DNA of 64,000 nt from Peribacillus simplex (GTDB taxonomy: Bacteria; Bacillota; Bacilli; Bacillales; DSM-1321): NCBI RefSeq assembly GCF_030123325.1, contig NZ_CP126106.1:896001-960000 (forward strand), given 5' to 3'. This document shows, one piece after another, positions 43,007 to 52,721 of the stretch. Position 1 is the stretch's first letter. Each line of letters starts with the position of its first letter. A program made the translations under genes and the position numbers. The notes under the pieces were generated by a model, which was not told the origin of the DNA, searched no databases, and was given only the letters and a program-made list of their open reading frames with translations.

Positions 43007-43037
43007 TCATGAAAGCGTTGGATTAATGATGTGGGAT

Positions 43038-43178
43038 TCAAGTTCTTTCTTCATCGTCCCCATGCAGGAAACGATCATTTTTTTCATTAATTGGCCCGCC
43101 AAATTGTGCATTGATTTCCTTAGCCACTTGATCTAAAAAATCATCGGATATTATTGGATTATTAGTTTTTTTGTGCAT
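43038..43178 (-). CDS. Small hypothetical protein (46 residues)
   Basis: An ORF of 46 residues (includes DDFLDQVAKEINAQFGGPIN and an acidic C-terminus HGDDEERT) ends shortly before a minus-strand terminator. The ribosome binding site is weak: agaaaggg is 14 bases from the ATG. The sequence looks protein-like, but an out-of-frame coding-like stretch just upstream means a frameshifted longer gene is possible. Confidence 0.4.
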   Translation of the reverse strand: MHKKTNNPIISDDFLDQVAKEINAQFGGPINEKNDRFLHGDDEERT

Positions 43179-43277
43179 ATGTTTTTCAACAACCCTTTCT
43201 GGATATCGTCGTTAGGATCAATAATGAAGGATACGTTATCAACATAACCTCACTGATAATAAATTATTCTTTCTATG

Positions 43278-43394
43278 TCGAACATTTTCACCTGCTTTTA
43301 CATTTCACGGAAGTAATAAACAGTTATATTTTGCTTAGAGATTTTGGTAAGGGGATATGTTAGTGGATCATTTTACAACCAAAGGGGTGAATCC
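43278..43394 (+). pseudogene. Decayed partial copy of the c-di-AMP riboswitch leader
   Basis: This stretch aligns with the leader and 5' half of the intact riboswitch at 47908-48042. The blocks catttcacgg, a shared AACAGTT..ATATTT stretch, GCTTA, GGGGA and AGGGGTGAATCC are in the same order. The GGGGGACCC element is degraded and the 3' half of the aptamer (the CCGACAGCTAACC part) is missing. No gene follows on this strand; gtaB converges on it. It looks like a remnant of a duplicated riboswitch. Confidence 0.5.
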
Positions 43395-43401
43395 GATGTG
43401 G

Positions 43402-43432
43402 AAATAGCCCAATCACCTCTAGGTAATTGGGC
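43402..43432 (-). terminator. Probable terminator of gtaB
   Basis: On the minus strand gcccaattac pairs with gtgattgggc over ten positions with one G-U pair. The T run after it is weak (tattt). Confidence 0.5.
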
Positions 43433-43448
43433 GTGGGCCATATTCATT

Positions 43449-44312
43449 TCATGAAGGGAAAAGCTGCCTTAAATATGTTATTAGCTGATCACGAAGTTCA
43501 GGTCGTTTCATGGCGAAATCTAATGAAGCCTGGAGGAAGCCGAATTTATCGCCGACGTCATATCGATTTCCTTCGATGATATAAGAATATAATGGTTCCT
43601 TTTCTAACAAAAGGTCTAAAGCTTCGGTAAGCTGGATCTCCCCCTTCCGATCGGGCTGTACGGTTTCAAGGATTTCAAAAATCGCAGGTGATAAAATATA
43701 TCGGCCAATAATCGCCTGTGTTGATTGTGCATCCTTCACTTTTGGCTTTTCCACCAAGTTTCTTACTAGAAATAAATCTTCATATCGTTCTTGGAAATTT
43801 ACGATCCCATACTTGGAGACATCGGCAGGTGACACTTCCTTACATCCGATAATGCTCGTACGAACCTTGTTATACCGTTCCATCAACTGCTTCAAGGCTG
43901 GAACCTGGCTATCCACAATATCATCCCCTAACAGGACGGCAAAAGGTTCGTCTCCGATAAAAGTTTTGGCACATAAAACTGCATGCCCCAGACCCAAAGG
44001 TTCTTTTTGTCTTACATAGTGGATATCCACCATGTTGGAAATGTTCTCCACGATCTTAAGCAGATCATTTTGACCTTTCATTTGCAGAAGCATTTCAAGT
44101 TCAATGGATTTATCGAAATGATCTTCGATGGCACGTTTGTTTTTACCCGTAACGATGATAATATCTGTAATCCCCGATTGTACCGCTTCCTCGATAATAT
44201 ATTGAATGGTCGGCTTATCGACAATCGGCAGCATTTCCTTTGGTTGGGCTTTCGTGGCAGGTAAAAATCGTGTTCCTAAACCGGCTGCTGGAATCACCGC
44301 TTTCTTTATCAT
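43449..44312 (-). CDS. gtaB: UTP-glucose-1-phosphate uridylyltransferase
   Basis: This 287-residue enzyme makes UDP-glucose from UTP and glucose-1-phosphate. The nucleotidyltransferase motif IPAAGLGTRFLPATKAQPKE is at the start, followed by EPLGLGHAVLCAK, FAVLLGDDIVD, VEKPK and NRYDVGDKFGFLQA. The length matches GtaB/YngB. It is divergent from the DUF6044 / GT2 / GtrA operon, which could use the UDP-glucose for polymer glycosylation. In B. subtilis the paralogue yngB is next to a GtrA gene (yngA), a similar link. Confidence 0.93.
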   Translation of the reverse strand: MIKKAVIPAAGLGTRFLPATKAQPKEMLPIVDKPTIQYIIEEAVQSGITDIIIVTGKNKRAIEDHFDKSIELEMLLQMKGQNDLLKIVENISNMVDIHYVRQKEPLGLGHAVLCAKTFIGDEPFAVLLGDDIVDSQVPALKQLMERYNKVRTSIIGCKEVSPADVSKYGIVNFQERYEDLFLVRNLVEKPKVKDAQSTQAIIGRYILSPAIFEILETVQPDRKGEIQLTEALDLLLEKEPLYSYIIEGNRYDVGDKFGFLQASLDFAMKRPELRDQLITYLRQLFPS

Positions 44313-44483
44313 AGCCCAGCCCCTTTTTAAGGTTCTTTAATATGCTTTTTGTTCTACCCTTCATTTTATGTGGTCATTGGTTGACCTATTTCAAAATAGG
44401 TTAAAATAAATCCCTGAAATAGAATAGATTTACTTTTGAAGCAAATATTAAGGATATATGAATTTGGTCAAGAGGTGTATATT

Positions 44484-46154
44484 TTGCCAATTGAAAATCA
44501 AGAGAGAGTACAGATCCTTTTTGCCTTACTCGTCATTGTTTTATATCTTTCTCCTTTATTCATCCTTGGGGAAAATGCGCATATTCGCGTACATGATAAT
44601 TTGGATTCCAATCTTGCCTGGTATAAAGTCCTTTCGGAAAGCGGTGAGTTATTCGGTCCAATAGACGCCAAAATCCCCCAGATAATGAACGGACTGCCCC
44701 GAAATGCTTTTGGCAGTGAGTTCAGTATTATCGTGTGGCTGCATTCACTTTTTCCAACAATGGTTGCATATGCAATAAGCCAGGCATTAACAAGGTTTAT
44801 TGCATTCTTTGGTATGTATATCTTATTAAAGAAACACTTGGTTACAGGAAGCCGATCAGGCTGGATTAGGGTAGGAACATCCTTAGCCTTTGCCCTTACC
44901 CCATTTTGGCCTTCGGGAATGCTCAGTACACTTGGGATGCCGCTTGCACTTTGGGCTTTTTTGAATATTCGCAGCAAGGACCATTCTTGGAAGAATTATT
45001 TGGTCCTTACACTTTTACCGCTTTATTCAAGCATCGTGCTTGGCTTTTTCTTTTTCCTTGTTGCAATGGGGTTTCTTTGGCTAACTGATGTGATCAGGAG
45101 AAAAGGGTGGAATATAACGTTTCTGCTTTCAATCGTGTATATGACCGTCATTTTTGGAATGGTGGAGTATCGTTTGGTTTCTTCATTCATTTTCGATTCG
45201 GAGCCAAACAGCAGAGATGAATATTTTCACGCAAGGCTGCCCCTCGAGTGGGTCATTAAGCTTACATTCAAAAATTTCGTGCTTGGCCATACGCATGTCA
45301 TGACTGTACATGCGCTTATCATCCTGCCGATTACCGTCTTTGCCCTTTATATTATTCTGACCAAAAAACTGTGGAGACAGGAAAAGGTATATGTTTTTTT
45401 ATTTTGCTTGAATTTTATGCTCTCAGCGTGGTACGCATTTTGGTTTTATAAAGGCTGGCTTCCTTTAACGGAAAGGTTTCACACCCTGGATACCTTTAAT
45501 TTTGCCAGATTTCACTTTTTAAGGCCGATGGTCATTTACGTGGGGTTTGCCCTCGCGATAAAAATCATTTGGGAACACAGCGATTACGCTAAGAAAACCC
45601 TTTCTATTTTCATCGCCGTTCAAATTATGGTTTTAATGGGTTTCAATGAAGAAATCACTCACAATAAAAAACCTTCTTTTAAAGAGTTCTATTCAGAAAG
45701 CCTTTTTCGGGAAATAAAAGATCATATTGATCTTCCACAGGAAGAATATCGTGTTGCCAGCATTGGGCTGCATCCCGCAATTTCACAATTTAATGGATTT
45801 TACACACTAGATAGCTATAACAATTTCTATCCGCTTACTTACAAACATCAATTTCGTCAAATAATTGAAAACGAATTGGCTAAGAATAAAAACATCAGAA
45901 TCTACTTTGATGAATGGGGAGGACGTTGTTACCTATTTACCGATGAACTTGGGAAGCATTATATGTTCAAGAAAAGCTCGAAGAAAGAGCTGAAAAATTT
46001 AGACCTTAATTTGGATGCGTTTAAAGGATTAGGTGGCAAGTATATATTTTCTGCCATACCAATCAACAACGCGAAGGAAAACGGATTGGTACTAGATAGG
46101 ATTTTCACGACAAAAGGAAGCGTATGGAAAATTTATTTATACAGAGTCATGTGA
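44484..46154 (+). CDS. DUF6044 multi-pass membrane protein (YkoS-like)
   Basis: This protein of about 556 residues has about ten membrane helices in the first 400 residues and an extracytoplasmic C-terminal domain. It begins with a loop carrying HIRVHDNLDSNLAWY, the acidic first-loop layout seen in GT-C glycosyltransferases. It resembles B. subtilis YkoS, whose neighbour YkoT is a GT2 enzyme, as here. I infer transfer of a lipid-linked sugar at the outer membrane face. The TTG at 44484 is the best start (aagaggtg six bases upstream); the frame from 44436 has no Shine-Dalgarno. Confidence 0.75.
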   Translation: MPIENQERVQILFALLVIVLYLSPLFILGENAHIRVHDNLDSNLAWYKVLSESGELFGPIDAKIPQIMNGLPRNAFGSEFSIIVWLHSLFPTMVAYAISQALTRFIAFFGMYILLKKHLVTGSRSGWIRVGTSLAFALTPFWPSGMLSTLGMPLALWAFLNIRSKDHSWKNYLVLTLLPLYSSIVLGFFFFLVAMGFLWLTDVIRRKGWNITFLLSIVYMTVIFGMVEYRLVSSFIFDSEPNSRDEYFHARLPLEWVIKLTFKNFVLGHTHVMTVHALIILPITVFALYIILTKKLWRQEKVYVFLFCLNFMLSAWYAFWFYKGWLPLTERFHTLDTFNFARFHFLRPMVIYVGFALAIKIIWEHSDYAKKTLSIFIAVQIMVLMGFNEEITHNKKPSFKEFYSESLFREIKDHIDLPQEEYRVASIGLHPAISQFNGFYTLDSYNNFYPLTYKHQFRQIIENELAKNKNIRIYFDEWGGRCYLFTDELGKHYMFKKSSKKELKNLDLNLDAFKGLGGKYIFSAIPINNAKENGLVLDRIFTTKGSVWKIYLYRVM

Positions 46155-46169
46155 AAAGAGGGGAATAGA

Positions 46170-47192
46170 GTGAATTCACCGATACTAACGATTGTTGTAC
46201 CTTGTTATAACGAAGAAAGCGTATTGCAGGATACCATTTCCCAGCTTTGTGGATTGGTGAGGGGCTTAGTCGAAGAAAACGTTGTTTCTGGTCAAAGTAA
46301 AATTCTATTGGTTGATGATGGAAGTAAAGATCAAACATGGAAGATCATTTATAAGGAAACGATTAATAATGAATTTGTTCGTGGGCTAAAGCTTTCCCGG
46401 AATGCAGGACATCAGAATGCACTCTTGGCAGGATTGTTTACAGCCAAGGAAGCCTCAGATTGTGTGATTTCCATTGATGCAGATTTGCAGGATGATATTC
46501 AAGTCATCCCAGAATTCATTCGGAAATTCAATGAAGGGTGTGAAATCGTATACGGTGTCCGCCAGAAAAGGGACCTTGATTCATTTTTCAAACGAACAAC
46601 TGCAACTGGTTTTTATAAAATGATGAACAAGATGGGGGTTAACCTTGTCTATAATCATGCCGATTTCCGGCTAATGAGTAAAAGGGCGATCGCGGAGTTG
46701 GAACGATTTGATGAAACGAATCTTTTTTTACGGGGGATCGTACCGCTCATTGGGTTTAAGACGGACACTGTTTATTATGACCGAAAAGAAAGATTGGCTG
46801 GGGAAACGAAATATCCATTCAAGAAGATGGTTGCTTTTGCGCTTGATGGCATTACTTCCTTTTCAGTTACACCGATTCGGCTTGTATTATGGCTAGGATG
46901 TCTTTCCTTTTTCATTAGCTTACTGTTTGGGTCTTACTTTTTATGGTTAAAATTTTATGGGCAGACCGAAACTGGCTGGACCTCATTGATCACCTCCATA
47001 TGGTTGATCGGTGGACTGCAGTTGATTGCTGTCGGCTTGATCGGGGAATATATCGGTAAAATCTACAATGAATCCAAACGCCGACCTAAATATATAGTTG
47101 ATATGGATCTATTTAATCCGCTCGATTTAAAAAAACGGGAGCAACTAGACAATGAACGGAACAGTATTGAAAAACTATCTAAAACACACTAA
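46170..47192 (+). CDS. Polyprenyl-phosphate sugar transferase, GT2 (YkoT-like)
   Basis: This 340-residue protein has an N-terminal GT-A domain (VVPCYNEESVL, LVDDGSKDQTW, and ISIDADLQDD holding the metal-binding DxD) and two C-terminal membrane helices (residues 235-300). It is of the DPM1/GtrB type that loads a sugar onto undecaprenyl phosphate on the inner face. The GTG start has a Shine-Dalgarno (agagggg). Its 3' end overlaps the GtrA gene by 41 bases. With GtrA as flippase and the DUF6044 protein as possible transferase it forms a complete three-component set. Confidence 0.9.
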   Translation: MNSPILTIVVPCYNEESVLQDTISQLCGLVRGLVEENVVSGQSKILLVDDGSKDQTWKIIYKETINNEFVRGLKLSRNAGHQNALLAGLFTAKEASDCVISIDADLQDDIQVIPEFIRKFNEGCEIVYGVRQKRDLDSFFKRTTATGFYKMMNKMGVNLVYNHADFRLMSKRAIAELERFDETNLFLRGIVPLIGFKTDTVYYDRKERLAGETKYPFKKMVAFALDGITSFSVTPIRLVLWLGCLSFFISLLFGSYFLWLKFYGQTETGWTSLITSIWLIGGLQLIAVGLIGEYIGKIYNESKRRPKYIVDMDLFNPLDLKKREQLDNERNSIEKLSKTH

Positions 47193-47607
47193 CTCCTTTA
47201 TCCGCTTTTTATTGGTTGGGATAGTCAATACAGCGGTTGGACTTTCCATCATGCTTTTTCTCATGAATGTTCTTGAATTCTCTTACTGGGTCTCCACCTT
47301 TATCGGTAATGGTACGGGAGCTGTAACGAGTTTTCTTTTGAACAGGACTTTTACCTTTAAAAGCGATATAGAATGGCGGAGAGGAGTTGCACGTTTCTTT
47401 TGCGTCATCCTGATTTGTTATTCCGCCGCTTATTCTTTAGGCCAAGCTATTGCAGAATCAATGGAAGGATCCGTTCATTTACCGATACAACAAAATGTGG
47501 CTGTGCTGATAGGAGCAATTTTTTACACAGTCCTTAACTATATTGGCCAGAAATACTTTGTCTTTAAAAAAAGCAATTTGAGACCAATTCAAGAAGGAAG
47601 GAACTAA
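47152..47607 (+). CDS. GtrA-family membrane protein
   Basis: This 151-residue protein has four membrane helices and the GtrA pattern FIRFLLVGIVNTAVGLSIML with SFLLNRTFTFKSD. GtrA proteins are thought to flip undecaprenyl-phosphate-linked sugars across the membrane. The start lies inside the GT2 gene, with ggag ten bases upstream. Position and family support a role with the two preceding genes in surface-polymer glycosylation. Confidence 0.88.
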   Translation: MNGTVLKNYLKHTNSFIRFLLVGIVNTAVGLSIMLFLMNVLEFSYWVSTFIGNGTGAVTSFLLNRTFTFKSDIEWRRGVARFFCVILICYSAAYSLGQAIAESMEGSVHLPIQQNVAVLIGAIFYTVLNYIGQKYFVFKKSNLRPIQEGRN

Positions 47608-47685
47608 TTAGGGTGGATCAGTGGGATAATGCCCCCGGTTGTACGGGAATGAAAGTGGAATCGGGAAGAGAAAATCAATGCAAGT

Positions 47686-47810
47686 TTAATGACTCAAGCT
47701 GGGGGCAGATTGTTTCTCTTCGTCCTTCACGTTCTCCATGTGGCGATCATTTTTTCCTTTTCTGACCATCTTTTGTTGATTGACTCCTTGATTTTTTTCT
47801 TTTTAGACGT
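47686..47810 (-). pseudogene. Decayed small basic ORF
   Basis: A strong Shine-Dalgarno (aaaggaggt) on the minus strand is followed by ACG rather than ATG, and a single-base shift is needed to join the start to an open frame reading KMVRKGKNDRHMENVKDEEK. The peptide is very rich in Lys, Asn and Asp. I take it as a small gene disabled by a start-codon change and a frameshift, although an ACG start cannot be excluded. Confidence 0.3.
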
Positions 47811-47969
47811 TTACTTACCTCCTTTCCTCCCTTCGAACCATGTGTTTGCATGACTTATGTAATATACGTCAAGAATAAAACCTCGCATACAAAAAAAAAT
47901 ATATTTCTGTGCAAAATTTTCATTTACTTTTCCATTTCACGGGAGTATGATAATCAACAGTTTCATATT

Positions 47970-48110
47970 TCTAAATCGCTTAAACCTTATGGTGCGGGGG
48001 ACCCGGTATTGGGATTGTTACTACAATCCAAGGGGTGAATCCTTTCAAGGTAGGGCTACTCTTAGGTCCGAATCCGACAGCTAACCTCGTAAGCGTTATA
48101 GGAGAAGGAA
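47970..48110 (+). ncRNA. c-di-AMP riboswitch (ydaO-yuaA class)
   Basis: The hallmarks are in order: AAATCGCTTAAAC, GCGGGGGACCC, AAGGGGTGAATCC, a GTAGGG block, GGTCCGAATCCGACAGCTAA and CCTCGTAAGCG. These RNAs bind two c-di-AMP molecules and promote termination. The regulated terminator is at 48139-48180 and the target gene is kimA, as in B. subtilis ydaO. High K+ raises c-di-AMP and should reduce expression. Confidence 0.95.
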
Positions 48111-48138
48111 GGTGGAGCTTGTTAGACAAAAAAATTGA

Positions 48139-48180
48139 TGTCTACAGGTCTATTTAGCTATGACTTGTAGGCATTTTTCT
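48139..48180 (+). terminator. Riboswitch-controlled terminator of kimA
   Basis: tgtctacaggtc pairs with gacttgtaggca over 12 positions (two G-U), followed by five T residues. It lies 70 bases before the kimA start. Confidence 0.9.
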
Positions 48181-48249
48181 ATTTCGTCTTGTTTTTTGCT
48201 ACAGCTGGGTAACATAAACTTATAAATTAAATATGGTGGTGACTACTTA

Positions 48250-50076
48250 GTGTTATCTTCTATAAAAAGGTTCTTGATTGGGAGACCTTTAAAATCAAAT
48301 GCACTTGGTGAACAAAAGCTTAACAAAACAAAGGCTTTGGCGATATTATCTTCTGATGCTTTGTCTTCGGTTGCTTATGGACCTGAGCAAATATTGATCG
48401 TTCTGATCACAATCGGTGCTGCAGCATTCTGGTATTCCATCCCTATCGCAATCGGAGTATTGATCCTGTTAACCGCCTTAATTTTGTCCTATAGACAAAT
48501 CATTTTCGCTTATCCGCATGGCGGGGGGGCCTATGTGGTTTCAAAAAACAATTTAGGAGTCAATCCAGGGCTGATAGCTGGAGGATCCTTATTGGTGGAT
48601 TATATATTAACTGTGGCTGTTAGTGTTTCAGCAGGTACGGATGCAATAACGTCCGCTTTTCCCGGCCTGCATTCATATAATGTCATCATAGCCATCATTT
48701 TCGTCATTCTGCTTACAATTCTGAACCTGCGGGGGGTTACGGAGTCGGCCTCTGTTTTGGCCTATCCGGTATACCTATTCGTTTTAGCATTGTTCATCTT
48801 GATTGGTGTCGGGATTTACAGGATTTTGACAGGGGGAATTTCACCGGAATTGCACACGCCCATCGGGACTCCGGTAGCGGGCATCAGTTTATTCATACTG
48901 CTAAGAGCATTTGCATCAGGAAGCTCCGCATTGACAGGAGTCGAAGCTATTTCCAATGCAATCCCGAACTTTAAAGATCCAGCCCCGAATAATGCGGCGA
49001 AAACTTTAATAGCGATGGGTTCCTTACTAGCTGTATTATTTTCGGGAATCGTATTCTTAGCCTATTATTTAAGCATTGTTCCTAGCGCAGAGGTAACGGT
49101 CGTCTCCCAGATTGCTGAAGAGATCTTTGGACGGAATTTCATGTATTTCTTCATTCAAGGTACGACTGCATTGATCTTGATACTTGCGGCCAATACTGGC
49201 TATTCGGCCTTCCCTCTGCTTGCGGTAAATCTAGCGAAGGATAAATTCATACCAAGGGCGTTTACGATCAGAGGGGACCGATTAGGGTATTCCAATGGAA
49301 TAATCATACTGGGACTTGCATCGATCATCTTAATAGTCTCATTTGGAGGACATACAGAAAATCTCATTCCGCTTTATGCCGTTGGGGTATTCATTCCATT
49401 TACTCTGTCCCAGACCGGGATGATTGTTAAATGGATTCGCGAAAAGCCAAAAGGCTGGATGTTGAAATTAACCATTAATTCAATTGGTGCCATTATTAGC
49501 TTTATCGTCACGATGATATTCTTCTTGACCAAGTTTACTCAGGTTTGGCCTGTTTTGATTTTTTTACCTATTATCCTGTTAATTTTCCATCGAATCAGAA
49601 AGCATTATGAAGCAGTTGGTGACCAACTAAGGATTACAACATGTGAGCCGATCTTGCCAATTGAAGGAAATATCATTATCGTACCTGTGGCCGGTATTAC
49701 TCATGTGGTTGAGAACTCTTTAAATTATGCTAAATCTCTTTCAGCGGATCAGGTCATTGCCGTATATGTAGCTTTTGAAAGAGAAGATGAAAAGAAATTC
49801 GAAGAAAAATGGAAAAAATGGCAGCCGGATGTCAGACTCGTCACTTTGAATTCTTATTACAGAAGTATCATTCAGCCATTAACGAAATTTGTGGATACTG
49901 TTGAACATAAGGCGAGTGAAGCCAATTATAGAGTTACGGTGATCATCCCCCAATTCATTCCGAAGAAGGGCTGGCACAATATTCTTCATAACCAATCAAG
50001 TTTACTCATTCGTGCCTACTTACTTTATAGAAGAAATGTGATTATTACGACTGTGCCATATCATTTGAAGAAGTAA
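48250..50076 (+). CDS. kimA: High-affinity potassium/proton symporter KimA (formerly YdaO)
   Basis: This 608-residue APC-superfamily transporter imports K+ with H+. It has 12 helices with AILSSDALSSVAYGPEQIL, AYPHGGGAYVVSKNNLG, a conserved GVEAISNAIPNFKDP stretch and a cytosolic C-terminal domain (residues 470-608) of USP-like fold (EPILPIEGNIIIVPVAGITH). That C-terminal region has been shown in the family to bind c-di-AMP. The GTG start follows ggtggtga. Control is expected at both RNA and protein level by c-di-AMP. Confidence 0.95.
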   Translation: MLSSIKRFLIGRPLKSNALGEQKLNKTKALAILSSDALSSVAYGPEQILIVLITIGAAAFWYSIPIAIGVLILLTALILSYRQIIFAYPHGGGAYVVSKNNLGVNPGLIAGGSLLVDYILTVAVSVSAGTDAITSAFPGLHSYNVIIAIIFVILLTILNLRGVTESASVLAYPVYLFVLALFILIGVGIYRILTGGISPELHTPIGTPVAGISLFILLRAFASGSSALTGVEAISNAIPNFKDPAPNNAAKTLIAMGSLLAVLFSGIVFLAYYLSIVPSAEVTVVSQIAEEIFGRNFMYFFIQGTTALILILAANTGYSAFPLLAVNLAKDKFIPRAFTIRGDRLGYSNGIIILGLASIILIVSFGGHTENLIPLYAVGVFIPFTLSQTGMIVKWIREKPKGWMLKLTINSIGAIISFIVTMIFFLTKFTQVWPVLIFLPIILLIFHRIRKHYEAVGDQLRITTCEPILPIEGNIIIVPVAGITHVVENSLNYAKSLSADQVIAVYVAFEREDEKKFEEKWKKWQPDVRLVTLNSYYRSIIQPLTKFVDTVEHKASEANYRVTVIIPQFIPKKGWHNILHNQSSLLIRAYLLYRRNVIITTVPYHLKK

Positions 50077-50095
50077 GTTCCATTATCTATACTGC

Positions 50096-50126
50096 AAGCA
50101 AACCTACATAAGGTTTGCTTTTTTTT
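50096..50126 (+). terminator. Terminator after kimA
   Basis: aagcaaacct pairs with aggtttgctt, with a five-base loop and eight T residues. Confidence 0.92.
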
Positions 50127-50331
50127 ATAATTTTATAAAAAAGACAGCAGTACAGGTTTCTTATCTCCAACTAACGCTCCCGATATTTATCAGCATCGGA
50201 AGCCCTTTTTGTGTTGAACACTATTTTTGCAAAAACACTTCATAAAATTACCAAGGGTCATTTCAAATAAAGCGAACATATTAAAAAGAAGACACTGCTT
50301 AGTTTTGAACTTACATATATGGGGGTTGAAA

Positions 50332-51186
50332 ATGGATATATTATTAGCTCTCTTGCCGGCATTATTCTGGGGAAGCATCGTTTTATTTAATGTGAAACTC
50401 GGGGGTGGACCCTATAGTCAAACACTAGGTACAACGATTGGAGCCTTGATTTTTTCAATTGGTGTTTATATTTTCGCAGATATTAAGTTGTCACTCCTGG
50501 TGTTTGGAGTCGGAGTCGTATCTGGATTGTTTTGGGCCGTTGGACAAGCTAATCAGCTTAAGAGCATTGATTTAATGGGAGTTTCCAAAACCATGCCAAT
50601 ATCAACAGGATTGCAGCTCATTTCAACCACTTTATTCGGGGTCATAGTTTTTAACGAATGGTCTACAATGAAAGCGATTATTTTAGGCGTTTTGGCTTTG
50701 GTCTTCATTATTATAGGAATCGTCTTGACCTCCTTGGAAGATAAAGAATCGAAAGAGGGCAAGTCGGGAAACTTGAAGAAAGGAATCGTTATTCTCCTCA
50801 TCTCGACATTCGGTTATTTGGTTTATGTGGTCGTGGCCCGTCTTTTTGATGTTGACGGGTGGTCAGCGTTGTTCCCTCAAGCGATAGGGATGGTGATAGG
50901 CGGTCTGTTATTGACTTTTAAACATAAACCGTTTAACAAATATACGATTCGCAATATCATTCCGGGATTGATATGGGCTGCAGGGAACATGTTTTTATTC
51001 ATATCCCAGCCCCGTGTGGGAGTGGCTACTAGTTTTTCCCTTTCGCAAATGGGCATAGTCATCTCAACTATTGGCGGGATCATCATTTTACGTGAAAAGA
51101 AAACGAAGCGCCAACTAATTGGAATTGTAATTGGAATCATCTTGATCATCATAGCTGGGATTATGCTCGGGTTGGCAAAAAGTTAA
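50332..51186 (+). CDS. glcU: Glucose uptake protein GlcU
   Basis: This 284-residue membrane protein of the sugar-uptake (GRP) family has ten short helices; it starts DILLALLPALFWGSIVLFN and contains GQANQLKSIDLMGVSKTMP and ILREKKTKRQLIG. It carries glucose in by proton symport. It overlaps no other gene, and glucose dehydrogenase starts 16 bases downstream, matching the B. subtilis glcU-gdh operon of the forespore. The ATG at 50332 has a Shine-Dalgarno (gggggttg); the upstream frame from 50227 has none. A weak sigma-G -10-like CATATTA lies at 50277. Confidence 0.92.
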   Translation: MDILLALLPALFWGSIVLFNVKLGGGPYSQTLGTTIGALIFSIGVYIFADIKLSLLVFGVGVVSGLFWAVGQANQLKSIDLMGVSKTMPISTGLQLISTTLFGVIVFNEWSTMKAIILGVLALVFIIIGIVLTSLEDKESKEGKSGNLKKGIVILLISTFGYLVYVVVARLFDVDGWSALFPQAIGMVIGGLLLTFKHKPFNKYTIRNIIPGLIWAAGNMFLFISQPRVGVATSFSLSQMGIVISTIGGIIILREKKTKRQLIGIVIGIILIIIAGIMLGLAKS

Positions 51187-51987
<801 letters not shown>

Positions 51988-52006
51988 ATTTAGTTTAATT
52001 TGATGC

Positions 52007-52048
52007 AACAAGAATCCCAGCAGGATCATTCCTGCTGGGATTCTTGTT
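52007..52048. terminator. Long hairpin between convergent genes
   Basis: aacaagaatcccagcagg (52007-52024) is perfectly complementary to 52031-52048 with a six-base loop. There is no long T tract outside the stem on either strand, but the stem ends in ttcttgtt. Confidence 0.65.
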
Positions 52049-52057
52049 AAAAAAGCA

Positions 52058-52603
52058 TTAACGAGTATGATGATTATACCAGCTAATGAAGTTATCGACG
52101 ACCGTATCGATAAACTGGACAGTCGACTCATGTGTAAGCCTGCCTTCGTTATCGATTTTGTCATGCACTGCACCAACATATACTTCATTTCCAGGAAGGA
52201 GCGGGGAGGAGATGCCTAATGCGAATAGGATCTCACGCAAATGCAATTGAGCTTTAACCGTGCCTAATTGCCCCATTGACGCACCCATGATCCATGAAGG
52301 TTTGCCGATCAAGACTTTATCGACACGTGATAACCAATCGATTGCATTGCCCAATACGCCTGGAATCGTACCATTGTATTCAGGTGTTACCCACAAGACC
52401 GCATCTGCTTCGGCCACTTTGCCTTTAAATTCTTTTACAACTGATGGAGGGTCATTTTCAATATCTTGATCATAAAAAGGTAAATCCCGAATGTTCAAGA
52501 TTTCGAGATCAAACCGATCTTGATATCTAGTTTGAATATATTTTGCTAGTTTAAGGTTGTAAGACTCTTTACGAATACTTCCCACTATTGCAACAACTTT
52601 CAT
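52058..52603 (-). CDS. NADPH-dependent FMN reductase / azoreductase-like protein
   Basis: This 181-residue flavodoxin-fold enzyme has the FMN-phosphate loop AIVGSIRKESYN, the second loop TPEYNGTIPGVLGNAIDWLS and a LGTVKAQLHLREIL segment. It reduces FMN, quinones or azo compounds using NADPH, like B. subtilis YhdA-type proteins. The ATG at 52603 has ggaggtattgaag before it; upstream residues in the longer frame are unsupported. It stands alone, convergent with gdh. Confidence 0.88.
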   Translation of the reverse strand: MKVVAIVGSIRKESYNLKLAKYIQTRYQDRFDLEILNIRDLPFYDQDIENDPPSVVKEFKGKVAEADAVLWVTPEYNGTIPGVLGNAIDWLSRVDKVLIGKPSWIMGASMGQLGTVKAQLHLREILFALGISSPLLPGNEVYVGAVHDKIDNEGRLTHESTVQFIDTVVDNFISWYNHHTR

Positions 52604-52721
52604 CTTCAATACCTCCAAGGATTTGTAATGGATAATCATGTAAATGTGTTCCACTTACCTATTATAATTGGAATATAAATGAAAGGGAAAAAGGATGCTT
52701 GAGAAATTATCATTCTGCGGA

